64,000 nucleotides of DNA from Clostridiales bacterium. Lineage in GTDB: Bacteria > Bacillota > Clostridia > Oscillospirales > Oscillospiraceae. Location of the stretch: contig SFEX01000001.1 in NCBI GenBank assembly GCA_004557075.1, positions 62,001-126,000 on the forward strand. Reading direction: 5' to 3'. Shown here in pieces: positions 43,098 to 51,760 of the stretch. Each line of letters begins with the position of its first letter. Within the stretch, counting starts at the first letter, position 1. The position numbers were made by a program, and so were the translations under genes. Under the pieces are notes generated by a model. That model did no database searches and was not told the DNA's origin. It saw only the letters and a program-made list of their open reading frames with translations.

Positions 43098-44585
43098 ATG
43101 ATTTTGACCGCACGATACAGAAAAATGCTATTAACACTGCTGCTTTTTGCCGTAATACTGCCGATTTTTACGGCATCCTCCAACGCGGACGGCGATGAAG
43201 CTCCCGCGCCCGCATATTTTGACATTGAGCAGAGCGTTGAAACAATTAAAGTCGGCATAAATTCAGGCTATTCCGCCTTGTGGGAGGCAAAATTGCTCAA
43301 CAAAACCGGAAGCGGCTATGCTTTCGGATACTTTGATTATACCCGAGTGTTCCACGACTTGGGCTATACCGCATGCACTGCGCTGTCGATGCGCGGGGAT
43401 GTAGGCTTCGTCCTGCCCGATGATACCAAGGTCGGCCCTTACCACATGCTGCTGAACGATATTTATGGCAGCTTTGACGAGGCAAAATCTGTTGCGGATG
43501 GGCTGTGGGGAGGATTTCCCGGATACATTAACGGGCAATACCGTGTGCTTGTCGGCGCATATGCCAATGAAAGCAAAACATATGAAGCCATAAATAAGCG
43601 CGGCATGGACGCGCAGGCGTTTACGGGCAGTGAATTTTCCATCCTTGCCGCGGAAACGGATACCTCAGAGCTCCAGTTTCTTTATGATAACGGTCAAGGC
43701 ACAAAGCTGGCTGTGCGGCCTGTCGGAGCCGATAAGCCGGAGACGTGGTTTGGCGGAGATTTTTATTGCGGCAATTTTGAATATGTTCGCAGCGGAAGCA
43801 GGCTCACGGTTATAAACTATGTAAATGCTGAAGATTATGTAAAAGGCGTGCTGCCGTATGAAATGAGCTGTCAATGGCCGCTTGAAACGCTGAAGTCTCA
43901 GGCAGTATGCGCAAGAACATATGTAATGAACAACATAAATGCATACAGCGATGACGGATTTGATGTAAGGAACGACACCTACAGTCAGGTATATCGCGGA
44001 CCAGCGGGCGCAACAGAAATCACCAACAGCGCCGCAGAATCAACAAGCGGTAAGCTTGTTCGATACAGAGGCGCGGTATGTAAGGTATACTATATGTCCT
44101 CTGACGGCGGAAGCACCGACAGCGGGGAGAATGTATTCTCTCAGCGGCGTTCATATCTGCTCGGAGTGGCAGACCCGTACGAGAAAGATATCGAGTTTTA
44201 CAATAAAACGTGGAAAAGCGAATTAAAGCCCGAGAGCATAGTGAGCAGGCTGTCAGGGTACGGCTATGAGCTTGCTGAAATATCGGAAATAAGCGCTGTT
44301 TATTCTGATATGGGCAACGTTATAGAGCTTGAAATTAAAGATATGAGCGGCAATGCAGCAAATATATCGGGAGAAGACTGCTTTCGCAAAATGGGCTTAA
44401 ACAGCTTGCATTACAGTGTCAGCAAACAAACTGTCGATGATGAAACCATGTTCGTCTTTGAAGGCGGCGGATGGGGGCACAACTGCGGTATGAGCCAGTG
44501 GGGAGCGTATTCCATGGCTTATAATTACGGCGCTGACTGCAATAAGATCATAGATTTTTACTTTAACGGAGCATACATAGTATGA
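43098..44585 (+). CDS. SpoIID/LytB-domain protein
   Basis: SpoIID is a lytic transglycosylase of engulfment, and LytB-type relatives enhance amidases. The 495-residue protein has a signal peptide or membrane anchor (MLLTLLLFAVILP), an N-terminal region with a SPOR-like strand (YRVLVGAYANESKTYEA), and the SpoIID domain with the catalytic-type Glu in NAEDYVKGVLPYEMS, LKSQAVCARTYV and the C-terminal GGWGHNCGMSQWGA. It is longer than classical SpoIID (about 340). GGGGAGAGG is close to the ATG, so a TTG at 43104 is an alternative start. It overlaps queA. Confidence 0.88.
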   Translation: MILTARYRKMLLTLLLFAVILPIFTASSNADGDEAPAPAYFDIEQSVETIKVGINSGYSALWEAKLLNKTGSGYAFGYFDYTRVFHDLGYTACTALSMRGDVGFVLPDDTKVGPYHMLLNDIYGSFDEAKSVADGLWGGFPGYINGQYRVLVGAYANESKTYEAINKRGMDAQAFTGSEFSILAAETDTSELQFLYDNGQGTKLAVRPVGADKPETWFGGDFYCGNFEYVRSGSRLTVINYVNAEDYVKGVLPYEMSCQWPLETLKSQAVCARTYVMNNINAYSDDGFDVRNDTYSQVYRGPAGATEITNSAAESTSGKLVRYRGAVCKVYYMSSDGGSTDSGENVFSQRRSYLLGVADPYEKDIEFYNKTWKSELKPESIVSRLSGYGYELAEISEISAVYSDMGNVIELEIKDMSGNAANISGEDCFRKMGLNSLHYSVSKQTVDDETMFVFEGGGWGHNCGMSQWGAYSMAYNYGADCNKIIDFYFNGAYIV

Positions 44586-45604
44586 ACAAATCAGATTTTT
44601 ATTTTGATCTGCCGGAGCGGCTGATAGCTCAAACTCCGCTTAAAAACAGGGATGCATCACGCCTGCTGCATCTTGATAAAGAGATGGGAGAAATAGAGCA
44701 CAGGCACTTTTACGATATTAAGCAGTATTTAAGAAAAGGCGATTGTCTCGTTCTCAATAATTCCCGCGTGCTTCCGGCAAGGCTTATAGGCTCAAGGCCA
44801 ACAGGCGGCTCGGTGGAGCTTGTTTTGCTAAAAGACGTCGGAGACGGATGCTGGGAGTGCCTGAGCAGACCGGGCAGGAAGACAAGGCCGGGTCAGGAGA
44901 TTATTTTCGGTAACGGCGAGCTTACCGCGACGGTGCAGAGCGTGACCGATGGCGGCAACAGAATCGTCAAATTCAGTTTTGAGGGTATCTTCCTCGAGGT
45001 GCTTGAGAAGCTCGGTAAGATGCCGCTGCCGCCGTATATAAAGGAAGAGCTCGAGGACTCCGAGAGATATCAGACCGTATATTCAAAGGAGCTGGGCAGT
45101 GCGGCGGCGCCAACGGCCGGGCTGCATTTTACCGAGGCTTTACTTCAAGAGATACGGGACATGGGTGTCAATGTGTGCTTTGTGACCTTGCATGTAGGGC
45201 TCGGTACGTTCAGGCCCGTTAAAGCCGAGCGCATAGAGGATCACGAGATGCACTCGGAGTTTTGCATGATCCCGGCGGAAACCGCAAAAATCATCAACGA
45301 TACCAAGCAGAGCGGCGGAAGGATCATAGCAGTGGGAACTACCTCATGCAGAACGCTTGAGAGCTTTGCGAAAGAAGACGGAACAGTTGAGGAAACTGCC
45401 GCGTGGACGAATATTTTCATTTATCCGGGATATAAGTTCAAATGCATTGATGCGCTGATAACGAATTTCCATCTGCCCGAAAGCACGCTGATAATGCTTG
45501 TATCCGCGCTTGCAGGCAGGGAGAATATTCTTAATGCATATAATGAAGCTGTTAAGGAAGAATACAGATTTTTCTCCTTCGGCGATGCAATGATAATTGA
45601 GTGA
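44582..45604 (+). CDS. queA: S-adenosylmethionine:tRNA ribosyltransferase-isomerase QueA
   Basis: QueA adds the epoxycyclopentane ring to preQ1 in tRNA during queuosine synthesis. The 340-residue protein has the start FDLPERLIAQTPL, the LNNSRVLPARL block, the APTAGLHFTE block and the NFHLPESTL motif. It overlaps the previous gene by four bases and is followed by tgt, the normal pair. Confidence 0.96.
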   Translation: MNKSDFYFDLPERLIAQTPLKNRDASRLLHLDKEMGEIEHRHFYDIKQYLRKGDCLVLNNSRVLPARLIGSRPTGGSVELVLLKDVGDGCWECLSRPGRKTRPGQEIIFGNGELTATVQSVTDGGNRIVKFSFEGIFLEVLEKLGKMPLPPYIKEELEDSERYQTVYSKELGSAAAPTAGLHFTEALLQEIRDMGVNVCFVTLHVGLGTFRPVKAERIEDHEMHSEFCMIPAETAKIINDTKQSGGRIIAVGTTSCRTLESFAKEDGTVEETAAWTNIFIYPGYKFKCIDALITNFHLPESTLIMLVSALAGRENILNAYNEAVKEEYRFFSFGDAMIIE

Positions 45605-45615
45605 GGAATACTTAA

Positions 45616-46746
45616 ATGTACAAATTAAAAGCCAAGGTGGGACACGCAAGGCGCGGTGAATTTGAAACGGCTCACGGCCTCGTTCAGACTCCGGTGTTTA
45701 TGAATGTAGGAACTGCCGCTGCTATCAAGGGTGCGCTGTCTGCCGCCGACCTTAAAACTATAGGCTGTCAGGTCGAGCTTTCCAACACATACCATCTCCA
45801 TCTGAGGCCCGGTGATGAGCTTGTTAAGCAAATGGGCGGACTGCACAAATTCATGACCTGGGATGGCCCGATTCTCACCGACAGCGGCGGATTCCAGATA
45901 TTCTCTCTTGCAAGTCTGAGAAAAATAAGCGAAGAGGGCGTCAAATTCAGCTCCCACATAGACGGACGGCATATTTTCATGGGACCTGAGGAGAGCATGC
46001 GCATCCAGTCGAATCTCGGTTCGGATATTGCGATGGCTTTTGATGAGTGCGTTAAGATTCCGTCTCCGAGGGAGTATGTTGAAAAATCCTGTGACAGAAC
46101 ATACAGATGGCTTGTGAGATGCAAAGCGGCTCTGTCTGAGTATAACAGCATGGATGATGCCGTTAATCCCGGGCAGCAGCTATTTGGAATAAACCAGGGC
46201 GCGACTTTTGCGGATGTCCGAATAGAGCACATGAAAAAAATTGCTGAGCTAGATCTTCCGGGATATGCGATCGGCGGACTCGCGGTAGGGGAGAGCCACC
46301 AGGAGATGTACGATACGATCGAGGCGGTTGAGGAGTATATGCCCGCGGACAAGCCGCGATACCTGATGGGAGTCGGCACCCCGGGAAATATAATAGAAGG
46401 TGTCGCAAGAGGCGTTGACTTCTTCGACTGCGTTATGCCGGCGCGAAACGGAAGACATGGTCATTTGTTCACATGGAACGGAATTATCAACATAAAAAAT
46501 GAAAAATACTCAGCCGATTGCTTGCCGATAGATCCAGAATGCGATTGCCCCGTATGTAAGCGATACACAAGAGCATATGTGCGGCATTTATTTAAAGCAA
46601 ACGAGATGCTTGCAATGCGCTTTGCGGTAATGCACAATCTTTATTTTTATAATAATCTGGCAGCGAGGATAAGAAGCAGCATCGAAGACGGAACTTTTGA
46701 TACTTTCCGCAGTAAATATTCAAAATTATTGGATACCCGCATATAA
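45616..46746 (+). CDS. tgt: tRNA-guanine transglycosylase
   Basis: Tgt swaps guanine 34 for preQ1 in GUN-anticodon tRNAs. The 376-residue protein has the DSGGFQIFSL motif with the general base, the nucleophile region FDCVMPARNGRHG and the zinc site CDCPVCKRY with a later His in YVRHLF. The operon queA-tgt supplies the two queuosine steps, but preQ1 synthesis genes are not in this window. Confidence 0.97.
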   Translation: MYKLKAKVGHARRGEFETAHGLVQTPVFMNVGTAAAIKGALSAADLKTIGCQVELSNTYHLHLRPGDELVKQMGGLHKFMTWDGPILTDSGGFQIFSLASLRKISEEGVKFSSHIDGRHIFMGPEESMRIQSNLGSDIAMAFDECVKIPSPREYVEKSCDRTYRWLVRCKAALSEYNSMDDAVNPGQQLFGINQGATFADVRIEHMKKIAELDLPGYAIGGLAVGESHQEMYDTIEAVEEYMPADKPRYLMGVGTPGNIIEGVARGVDFFDCVMPARNGRHGHLFTWNGIINIKNEKYSADCLPIDPECDCPVCKRYTRAYVRHLFKANEMLAMRFAVMHNLYFYNNLAARIRSSIEDGTFDTFRSKYSKLLDTRI

Positions 46747-46751
46747 AATAC

Positions 46752-46780
46752 TTGAAATTGTCCAGATAAATATGTATAAT
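46752..46780 (+). promoter_or_regulatory. Sigma-A promoter of yajC
   Basis: TTGAAA (46752-46757), 17 bases, perfect TATAAT (46775-46780). Confidence 0.75.
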
Positions 46781-46829
46781 AAAATTCACATACTGTGAAA
46801 ATTTATTTTGAATAAAAAAGGAGCAAATT

Positions 46830-47153
46830 ATGTTTTTGACTGGCAGCACCGGGGCAGGCGGCTCCGCGTCCATGATCATTATGCTTTTGCTTTTCTTCGT
46901 TCTGATGTGGTTCTTTATGATCAGACCCGAGAAGAAAAAGCAGAAAAAAATCGAGGCTATGCGCAATGCACTCTGCGTAGGCGACGAGATAGTCACCATT
47001 GGCGGAATTATGGGTACTATTGTTCACATAACTGAGGATGATATCACCATAGAAACCAGTGAGGATAAAGTCCGCGTTCAGTTTAAGAAGTGGGCAGTGA
47101 GCACCAACGTCAGAGCTGAAGCAGCAGAAGCTAAAGAGAACAACAAAAAATAA
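46830..47153 (+). CDS. yajC: Preprotein translocase subunit YajC
   Basis: YajC is a small membrane partner of the SecDF complex. The 107-residue protein has one N-terminal helix (about residues 13-33) followed by the signature RPEKKKQKKIEAMRNAL and GDEIVTIGGIMGTIV. AAAGGAG lies before the ATG. secD and secF are not adjacent here. Confidence 0.94.
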   Translation: MFLTGSTGAGGSASMIIMLLLFFVLMWFFMIRPEKKKQKKIEAMRNALCVGDEIVTIGGIMGTIVHITEDDITIETSEDKVRVQFKKWAVSTNVRAEAAEAKENNKK

Positions 47154-47168
47154 TTTGAATTAAAATTG

Positions 47169-47208
47169 CCCCCGGCTAATATGATGTACAAACATCATTA
47201 GTCGGGGG
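47169..47208 (+). promoter_or_regulatory. Hairpin overlapping the ribosome binding site of the TIGR04086 gene
   Basis: A 17-base arm (47169-47185) pairs with 47192-47208 with one mismatch (G75/T202). The GGGGGT of the 3' arm is the only plausible ribosome binding site for the ATG at 47217. It can act as the yajC terminator and can also hide the binding site. A weak promoter (TTGAAT 47155-47160, 19 bases, TATGAT 47180-47185) would start RNA at the loop. Confidence 0.6.
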
Positions 47209-47216
47209 TAGTTTTC

Positions 47217-47627
47217 ATGTCGGCAACAAAAAGCAAAGGAAACGGACAAATTATAAAGGGCATTGTATTTGCCATGGCGGTATCGGCGCTTCTGTGCGTG
47301 ATATACGCGCTGCTGATAGAAAGAGGGAAGTGCTCGGCAGACAGCGCTGATATTGTTATGAGTGCAATAGTAATGCTCGGCGCGATCATAGGCGGCGCTA
47401 TATCCGCAGCGGGGAGTACACGGCGGCTTATTATCGGCCTGGCTTCGGGCATCATATTTTCGCTGCTGTTAGTGATAATACCGGTTTTGGCCTATCCGGA
47501 TTCGGTAAGCTGGCTGAAAATCGCACGGATAATTGCTGTAGCGGCTGCGGGTGGAGCAATAGGCAGTATAGTCAATTTAGGCAAAAGTAACAAAAAATTT
47601 CACAAAAGCCGCAAAAAGCGAATTTGA
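47217..47627 (+). CDS. TIGR04086 family membrane protein (YrzE-like)
   Basis: This 136-residue protein has four hydrophobic helices and a basic C-terminus (KKFHKSRKKR). Blocks such as GAIIGGAISAAGSTRRLIIGL and AAGGAIGSIVNLG fit the TIGR04086 family of Firmicute membrane proteins often found beside yajC. Function is unknown. No GGAGG site exists other than the one inside the hairpin. Confidence 0.82.
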   Translation: MSATKSKGNGQIIKGIVFAMAVSALLCVIYALLIERGKCSADSADIVMSAIVMLGAIIGGAISAAGSTRRLIIGLASGIIFSLLLVIIPVLAYPDSVSWLKIARIIAVAAAGGAIGSIVNLGKSNKKFHKSRKKRI

Positions 47628-47932
47628 GATAACTCAAAGTATAATTATGAGTTGGTTTACATAATTTCAGTTGATAACCTATATATAGTGCGCAGTCGCA
47701 ATATATTCGTCAAAATATTGCGATTACACAAGGGGTAATCAGGGGCGAAGCGGAGAATGGTATTCTAGTTTACATAATATAGTTAACATAATATATCGAC
47801 ATAATTAACAAAAATCATCAATTTTTTCAAAAAGCCTTGATTACATTTAAAAATTGTATTATATTGTGTTTGAACAGAAATTATGTAAATCCATAAGTTA
47901 TTCTCTGCAACAATTTTGTATGGGGAGAACTA
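47628..47932 (+). promoter_or_regulatory. 305-base AT-rich regulatory gap upstream of the membrane protein-xerD pair
   Basis: No gene is seen here. Possible sigma-A promoters are TTTACA (47656-47661) with TATATA 18 bases on, and TTTACA (47769-47774) with TATATC 17 bases on. An inverted repeat CGCAATAT/ATATTGCG lies near 47696-47721. Repeated ACATAAT motifs are described separately. The long gap is unusual for such a compact region. Confidence 0.5.
47654..47893. repeat. ACATAAT repeat array and flanking inverted repeats
   Basis: ACATAAT occurs at 47656-47665 (as TTTACATAAT), then in three tandem 14-base units at 47767-47780, 47781-47794 (13 of 14 identical) and 47795-47808 (weaker), and inverted as ATTATGTAAA at 47880-47889. 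The outermost copies extend to an inverted repeat of about 19 bases, GGTTTACATAATTTCAGTT and AACAGAAATTATGTAAATCC. Confidence 0.7.
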
Positions 47933-48466
47933 ATGGGACATTTATTTATACGCAAAAATTTTGCAATAGCAAAAAAAATAGACCCTCGGTTTTTGCTGGC
48001 CAGCTTTGCGCTCTTTGCCGGAGCAATAGGGTTTGCTATAACGAGAAACTCGATGGCAGGCTATATAGCATCGTTTGGCGGCTCGTTTGGTGTAGAGCCT
48101 GTTCTGCTTCCTGTGGCTGTTTGCCTTTTTCTTATTATCTCAGAATACTTCGGCGTAATGTCATCTGCTGCTTTGGCTATAGTTCCGTGCATTTGCGCCG
48201 CAAGTGGCTTTGCCGTTCAGGCAGCCGCGTATACTTACTCCAAAGCCGGTTTTCTGATTTATGATTTCCTGCTTTTTTGTGCTTTGGTATTTGTGTATGT
48301 TTTCTCTGTTCTATTTGTGGCTGTTTCCGCTATAAGGCTTTCCAAAAGCATTCATAGCTGTATAAAAGCCAACCGCGTCCTAAAATCAGAGCTCACGCGG
48401 TATCAGATCATATTTCTCTTTATAGTACTGCTGCTTACCGTTTCAGGCTATTTTGTGCTTGTATGA
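47933..48466 (+). CDS. Integral membrane protein of unknown function (possibly SpoIIM-like)
   Basis: I do not recognise this 177-residue protein with certainty. It has a basic N-terminus and about five hydrophobic helices (near residues 20-37, 53-72, 74-94, 104-128 and 155-176). Its size, topology and place directly before xerD recall SpoIIM, which lies near xerD in Bacillus, but no conserved SpoIIM motif can be named. GGGGAG precedes the ATG. The upstream region is long and rich in repeats. Confidence 0.75.
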   Translation: MGHLFIRKNFAIAKKIDPRFLLASFALFAGAIGFAITRNSMAGYIASFGGSFGVEPVLLPVAVCLFLIISEYFGVMSSAALAIVPCICAASGFAVQAAAYTYSKAGFLIYDFLLFCALVFVYVFSVLFVAVSAIRLSKSIHSCIKANRVLKSELTRYQIIFLFIVLLLTVSGYFVLV

Positions 48467-48505
48467 CGGTTTGACTATATGAATTTTCAGAAAGGGGGTT
48501 AACGA

Positions 48506-49396
48506 ATGCTTAATTCCGAGTGCCTCGATATTTTTAATAAGTACCTCGTGGACGTCAAAAAGTGTTCGCAGAATACCCTCAGCTCATATATGCGTGATGT
48601 ACGCCAGCTATGTGACTATTTGGATACCCACACGGGCGTAACGGCTGACACTGTAACAGAGGATGATCTGGCCGAATATATTAGCTGGCTTAAAGGAAAC
48701 GGAAAATCCGTTGCAACCGTATCAAGGGCTATCGCATCTATCAAGAGCTTGTATAGCGTGCTGATCAATGAAGGATACATTAAGGATAATCCCACAGGAA
48801 AGCTTGTTCCGGACAAGGCTACGCAGAAGCTTCCCCAGATACTCACAAGCAAGGAAGTTGAGCTCTTGCTTGAGCAGCCTTCATGCACCGATGCAAAGGG
48901 CTACAGAGACAGAGCCATGCTGGAGCTGCTGTATGCTACGGGCATAAGAGTCAGCGAGCTTATTGACCTTAACATAGGCGATGTCAACACCTCTGCCGGT
49001 GTCATAAGATGCGTAAGCAAGGGCAAGGAGCGCTATATTCCACTTTATACAACTGCGGTTAAAGCGCTTACCGAGTATATTGAGTTTATCCGGCCGCAGA
49101 TGATAGAGCTGCCCACAGAGCAGGCTCTGTTTGTAAATGTGAGTGGTGAAAGAATGTCCCGCCAGGGATTCTGGAAAATCATAAAGTCATATCAGCAGAA
49201 GGCGCATATTGAGAAAACCATAACGCCTCACACGCTGCGCCACTCTTTTGCGGCGCACCTGCTGGAAAACGGAGCAGATCTTCACTCCATTCAGGAAATG
49301 CTCGGACATGCGGATATATCATCCACACAGGTATATTCCCAGCTCGTTAAAAAGCAGCTCAAGGATGTATATAATAAGGCGCATCCCAGAGCATAA
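48506..49396 (+). CDS. xerD: Site-specific tyrosine recombinase XerD
   Basis: XerD with XerC resolves chromosome dimers at dif. The 296-residue protein has an N-terminal SAM-like core-binding domain and the catalytic set: Arg in YATGIRVSELIDL, Lys in SKGKERYIP, HTLRH, and the LGHADISSTQVYSQL segment with the tyrosine. AAAGGGGG precedes the ATG. A second Xer-like gene lies at 60775. Confidence 0.92.
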   Translation: MLNSECLDIFNKYLVDVKKCSQNTLSSYMRDVRQLCDYLDTHTGVTADTVTEDDLAEYISWLKGNGKSVATVSRAIASIKSLYSVLINEGYIKDNPTGKLVPDKATQKLPQILTSKEVELLLEQPSCTDAKGYRDRAMLELLYATGIRVSELIDLNIGDVNTSAGVIRCVSKGKERYIPLYTTAVKALTEYIEFIRPQMIELPTEQALFVNVSGERMSRQGFWKIIKSYQQKAHIEKTITPHTLRHSFAAHLLENGADLHSIQEMLGHADISSTQVYSQLVKKQLKDVYNKAHPRA

Positions 49397-49412
49397 TACA
49401 TATAAATACGAC

Positions 49413-49447
49413 AAACGCCGCATCGCATAATGATGCGGCGTTTTTGT
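49413..49447 (+). terminator. Terminator after xerD
   Basis: AAACGCCGCATC (49413-49424) pairs with GATGCGGCGTTT (49432-49443), followed by more T. Confidence 0.92.
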
Positions 49448-49500
49448 TATTGCGATAATAATGCGGATGTGGTAAAATTATAAATCAGGATGTGATAATT

Positions 49501-50016
49501 TTGCGGATTTTCGGCATCGATCCCGGTCTTGCCACGATCGGCTTCAGCATAGTGGATGCGGACAAAAACAGAATGAAGCTTGTCACCTGTGGCGCTATAA
49601 GTACGCCGGCGCATACGTCGCTCTCAAGCAGACTTGACAGGATTTTTTGCGATATGAATGAGCTTATTTCTGCATTTAATCCGGATGTGATGTCTATAGA
49701 AGAGCTGTTTTTTAATACAAATATCACAACAGGCATATCTGTAGCTCACGGCAGGGGAGTCATATTACTGGCCGCCTACCAGGCGGGAATTGAAATTTTT
49801 GAGTATACGCCGCTTCAGGTAAAGCAGGCTGTTGCAGGATATGGACGCGCAGATAAAAAGCAGGTAATAGATATGGTTCGCCGTATTCTTAATCTCCCGG
49901 CGGCGCCTAAGCCTGACGACGCTGCGGATGCTGTTGCGCTTGCGATATGCCATGCGAGAAGCTCAACGTCACTTCTCAGCCAAAAAGGAGACAATGCAGC
50001 ATGTTCTACCATTTGA
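49501..50016 (+). CDS. ruvC: Holliday junction endonuclease RuvC
   Basis: RuvC cuts Holliday junctions. The 171-residue protein begins MRIFGIDPGLATIG and has the acidic catalytic residues in GIDPG, IEELFF and DDAADAVALA. I choose the TTG at 49501, since CAGGATG lies before it; a GTG at 49492 is too close to that site. It overlaps ruvA by 16 bases. Confidence 0.94.
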   Translation: MRIFGIDPGLATIGFSIVDADKNRMKLVTCGAISTPAHTSLSSRLDRIFCDMNELISAFNPDVMSIEELFFNTNITTGISVAHGRGVILLAAYQAGIEIFEYTPLQVKQAVAGYGRADKKQVIDMVRRILNLPAAPKPDDAADAVALAICHARSSTSLLSQKGDNAACSTI

Positions 50017-50594
50017 ATGGAATAGTTTCTGATATCGATATAAATCTTGCGGTCGTTGACTGCGGCGGAGTTGGCTACGCGGTAAATACTACAGCAAATA
50101 CATTATCCTCGATAAAGCTTAACGAAAAGGCCAAGTTTTATATCTCCGAATATATCAAAGAGGACAGCTTTGACCTTTATGGATTTTCTACGTTAAGCGA
50201 AAAGCGATGCTTTGATATGCTGCTCACAGTTTCCGGTATCGGCCCTAAAGCCGCTCAGGCGATTTTGTCCGCAACTACTCCGGACGGGCTTGCAATAGCC
50301 ATAATGAACGGAAACGAAAAAGCGATAACGGTCGCTCAGGGTGTTGGAAAGAAAATTGCGCAGCGCGTGATACTTGAGCTCAAGGACAAGGTTTCCAAGG
50401 AAATGGGAAGCGTTTCAGCCGATATTCAGCCGGTATTTCAGCCACAGGAGGGTACGCCGCAAAATGATGCTGTCGCCGCGCTTATGGTGCTGGGCTATTC
50501 AGCGCCTGAGATCAACGCCGTCCTCAAACGTATGGATGTCAGCGGAATGAGCACGGAGCAGATAGTTAAGATAGCTCTCAAGAATCTTATATGA
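50001..50594 (+). CDS. ruvA: Holliday junction branch migration protein RuvA
   Basis: RuvA binds Holliday junctions and loads RuvB. The 197-residue protein starts MFYHLNGIVSDID and has the helix-hairpin-helix pair (LTVSGIGPKAAQAIL, AQGVGKKIAQRVI) and a C-terminal RuvB-binding domain (DAVAALMVLGYS). AAGGAG lies 10 bases before the ATG at 50001. Confidence 0.96.
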   Translation: MFYHLNGIVSDIDINLAVVDCGGVGYAVNTTANTLSSIKLNEKAKFYISEYIKEDSFDLYGFSTLSEKRCFDMLLTVSGIGPKAAQAILSATTPDGLAIAIMNGNEKAITVAQGVGKKIAQRVILELKDKVSKEMGSVSADIQPVFQPQEGTPQNDAVAALMVLGYSAPEINAVLKRMDVSGMSTEQIVKIALKNLI

Positions 50595-50605
50595 GGAGGT
50601 AAACT

Positions 50606-51649
50606 ATGAGCATTAATTTTTCGGACGGACTTGAAGATCAGCAAATAGTCACCAGCTCATCCGTACTTCCCGAGGATTCCGGAGAGGGCAGTCTGAGGCC
50701 CAAAACCATCACCGAATATATAGGTCAGGAAAAGGCCAAGGATAACCTCAGTGTTTTTATCGACGCTGCCAGGCTTCGCAATGAGCCGCTTGACCATGTG
50801 CTGCTGCACGGCCCTCCGGGGCTGGGAAAAACGACCCTTGCCGCCGTTATAGCCAACGAGATGGGCGTAAATATGCGTATAACCTCCGGACCTGCAATCG
50901 AAAAGCCCGGCGACCTTGTTGCCATGCTCACGAACCTCAGCGAGGGAGACATATTGTTCGTCGATGAGATACACAGGCTCAACCGGGCATATGAAGAAAT
51001 CCTTTATCCCGCAATGGAAGACTATGCAATAGATATCATTCTCGGCAAGGGACCCTCGGCAAATTCTCTGCATCTTGAGCTGCCGAAGTTTACTCTTATC
51101 GGTGCAACTACTCGCTCAGGGCAGCTTACGGCGCCACTGCGCGACCGCTTCGGCGTAACGCTGCGCCTTGAGCTGTATACAGTAAGCGAGCTCAGGCAGA
51201 TCGTTGAGCGTTCGGCCGCTATTCTCGGCATTGAAATTGACAGGGAAGGGGCAGAGGAGATCGCGTCAAGATCCCGCGGAACGCCAAGAATCGCCAACAG
51301 AATGCTGCGCAGAGTCAGAGACTTCGCTCAGGTCAGAGCGGACGGCATAATCACAAAGGAAGTTGCCGATATGGCTCTTTCAAGGCTTGAGGTGGATAAG
51401 CTCGGTCTTGACGCGCTTGACCGCAGAATGCTGAGAAGCATTATTGAATTCTACGGCGGAGGCCCTGTAGGACTTGAGACACTTGCCGCGACCATCAATG
51501 AGGACGCCGTTACCCTTGAAGACGTGTATGAGCCGTATCTGCTTCAGCAGGGCTTTCTTACAAGAACGCCGCGCGGACGCTGCGTAACGCGAAAGACATA
51601 TAATCATTTAGGGATAGAATATATCGGCCAGCAGGAGCTTGGATTGTAA
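50606..51649 (+). CDS. ruvB: Holliday junction helicase RuvB
   Basis: RuvB is the AAA+ motor for branch migration. The 347-residue protein has the LRPKTITEYIGQEKAKDNL start, Walker A GPPGLGKTTLA, Walker B DEIHR and the GATTRSGQLTAPLRDRFG sensor block. A GAGGAGG lies before the ATG. Confidence 0.97.
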   Translation: MSINFSDGLEDQQIVTSSSVLPEDSGEGSLRPKTITEYIGQEKAKDNLSVFIDAARLRNEPLDHVLLHGPPGLGKTTLAAVIANEMGVNMRITSGPAIEKPGDLVAMLTNLSEGDILFVDEIHRLNRAYEEILYPAMEDYAIDIILGKGPSANSLHLELPKFTLIGATTRSGQLTAPLRDRFGVTLRLELYTVSELRQIVERSAAILGIEIDREGAEEIASRSRGTPRIANRMLRRVRDFAQVRADGIITKEVADMALSRLEVDKLGLDALDRRMLRSIIEFYGGGPVGLETLAATINEDAVTLEDVYEPYLLQQGFLTRTPRGRCVTRKTYNHLGIEYIGQQELGL

Positions 51650-51698
51650 AAAAGCATCATTTCTATGAATAAAGTGTATCTTTTCGGCCTTTTATCTA

Positions 51699-51726
51699 TT
51701 GACTTTCACCAAATTTGATATATACT
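51699..51726 (+). promoter_or_regulatory. Sigma-A promoter of the sigH gene
   Basis: TTGACT (51699-51704), 16 bases, TATACT (51721-51726). Confidence 0.65.
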
Positions 51727-51760
51727 ATACTTGTATTATTGGAAGTTATAGTGATTCTAT

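Noticed and set aside
47767..47794. dif site for XerC/XerD
   Set aside because: One half matches the XerD box of B. subtilis dif, but the matching XerC half is absent; the tandem repeat explains the match as well.
47854..48264. 136-codon frame overlapping the membrane protein gene
   Set aside because: Cys- and Arg-rich shadow of the 47933 gene in another frame.
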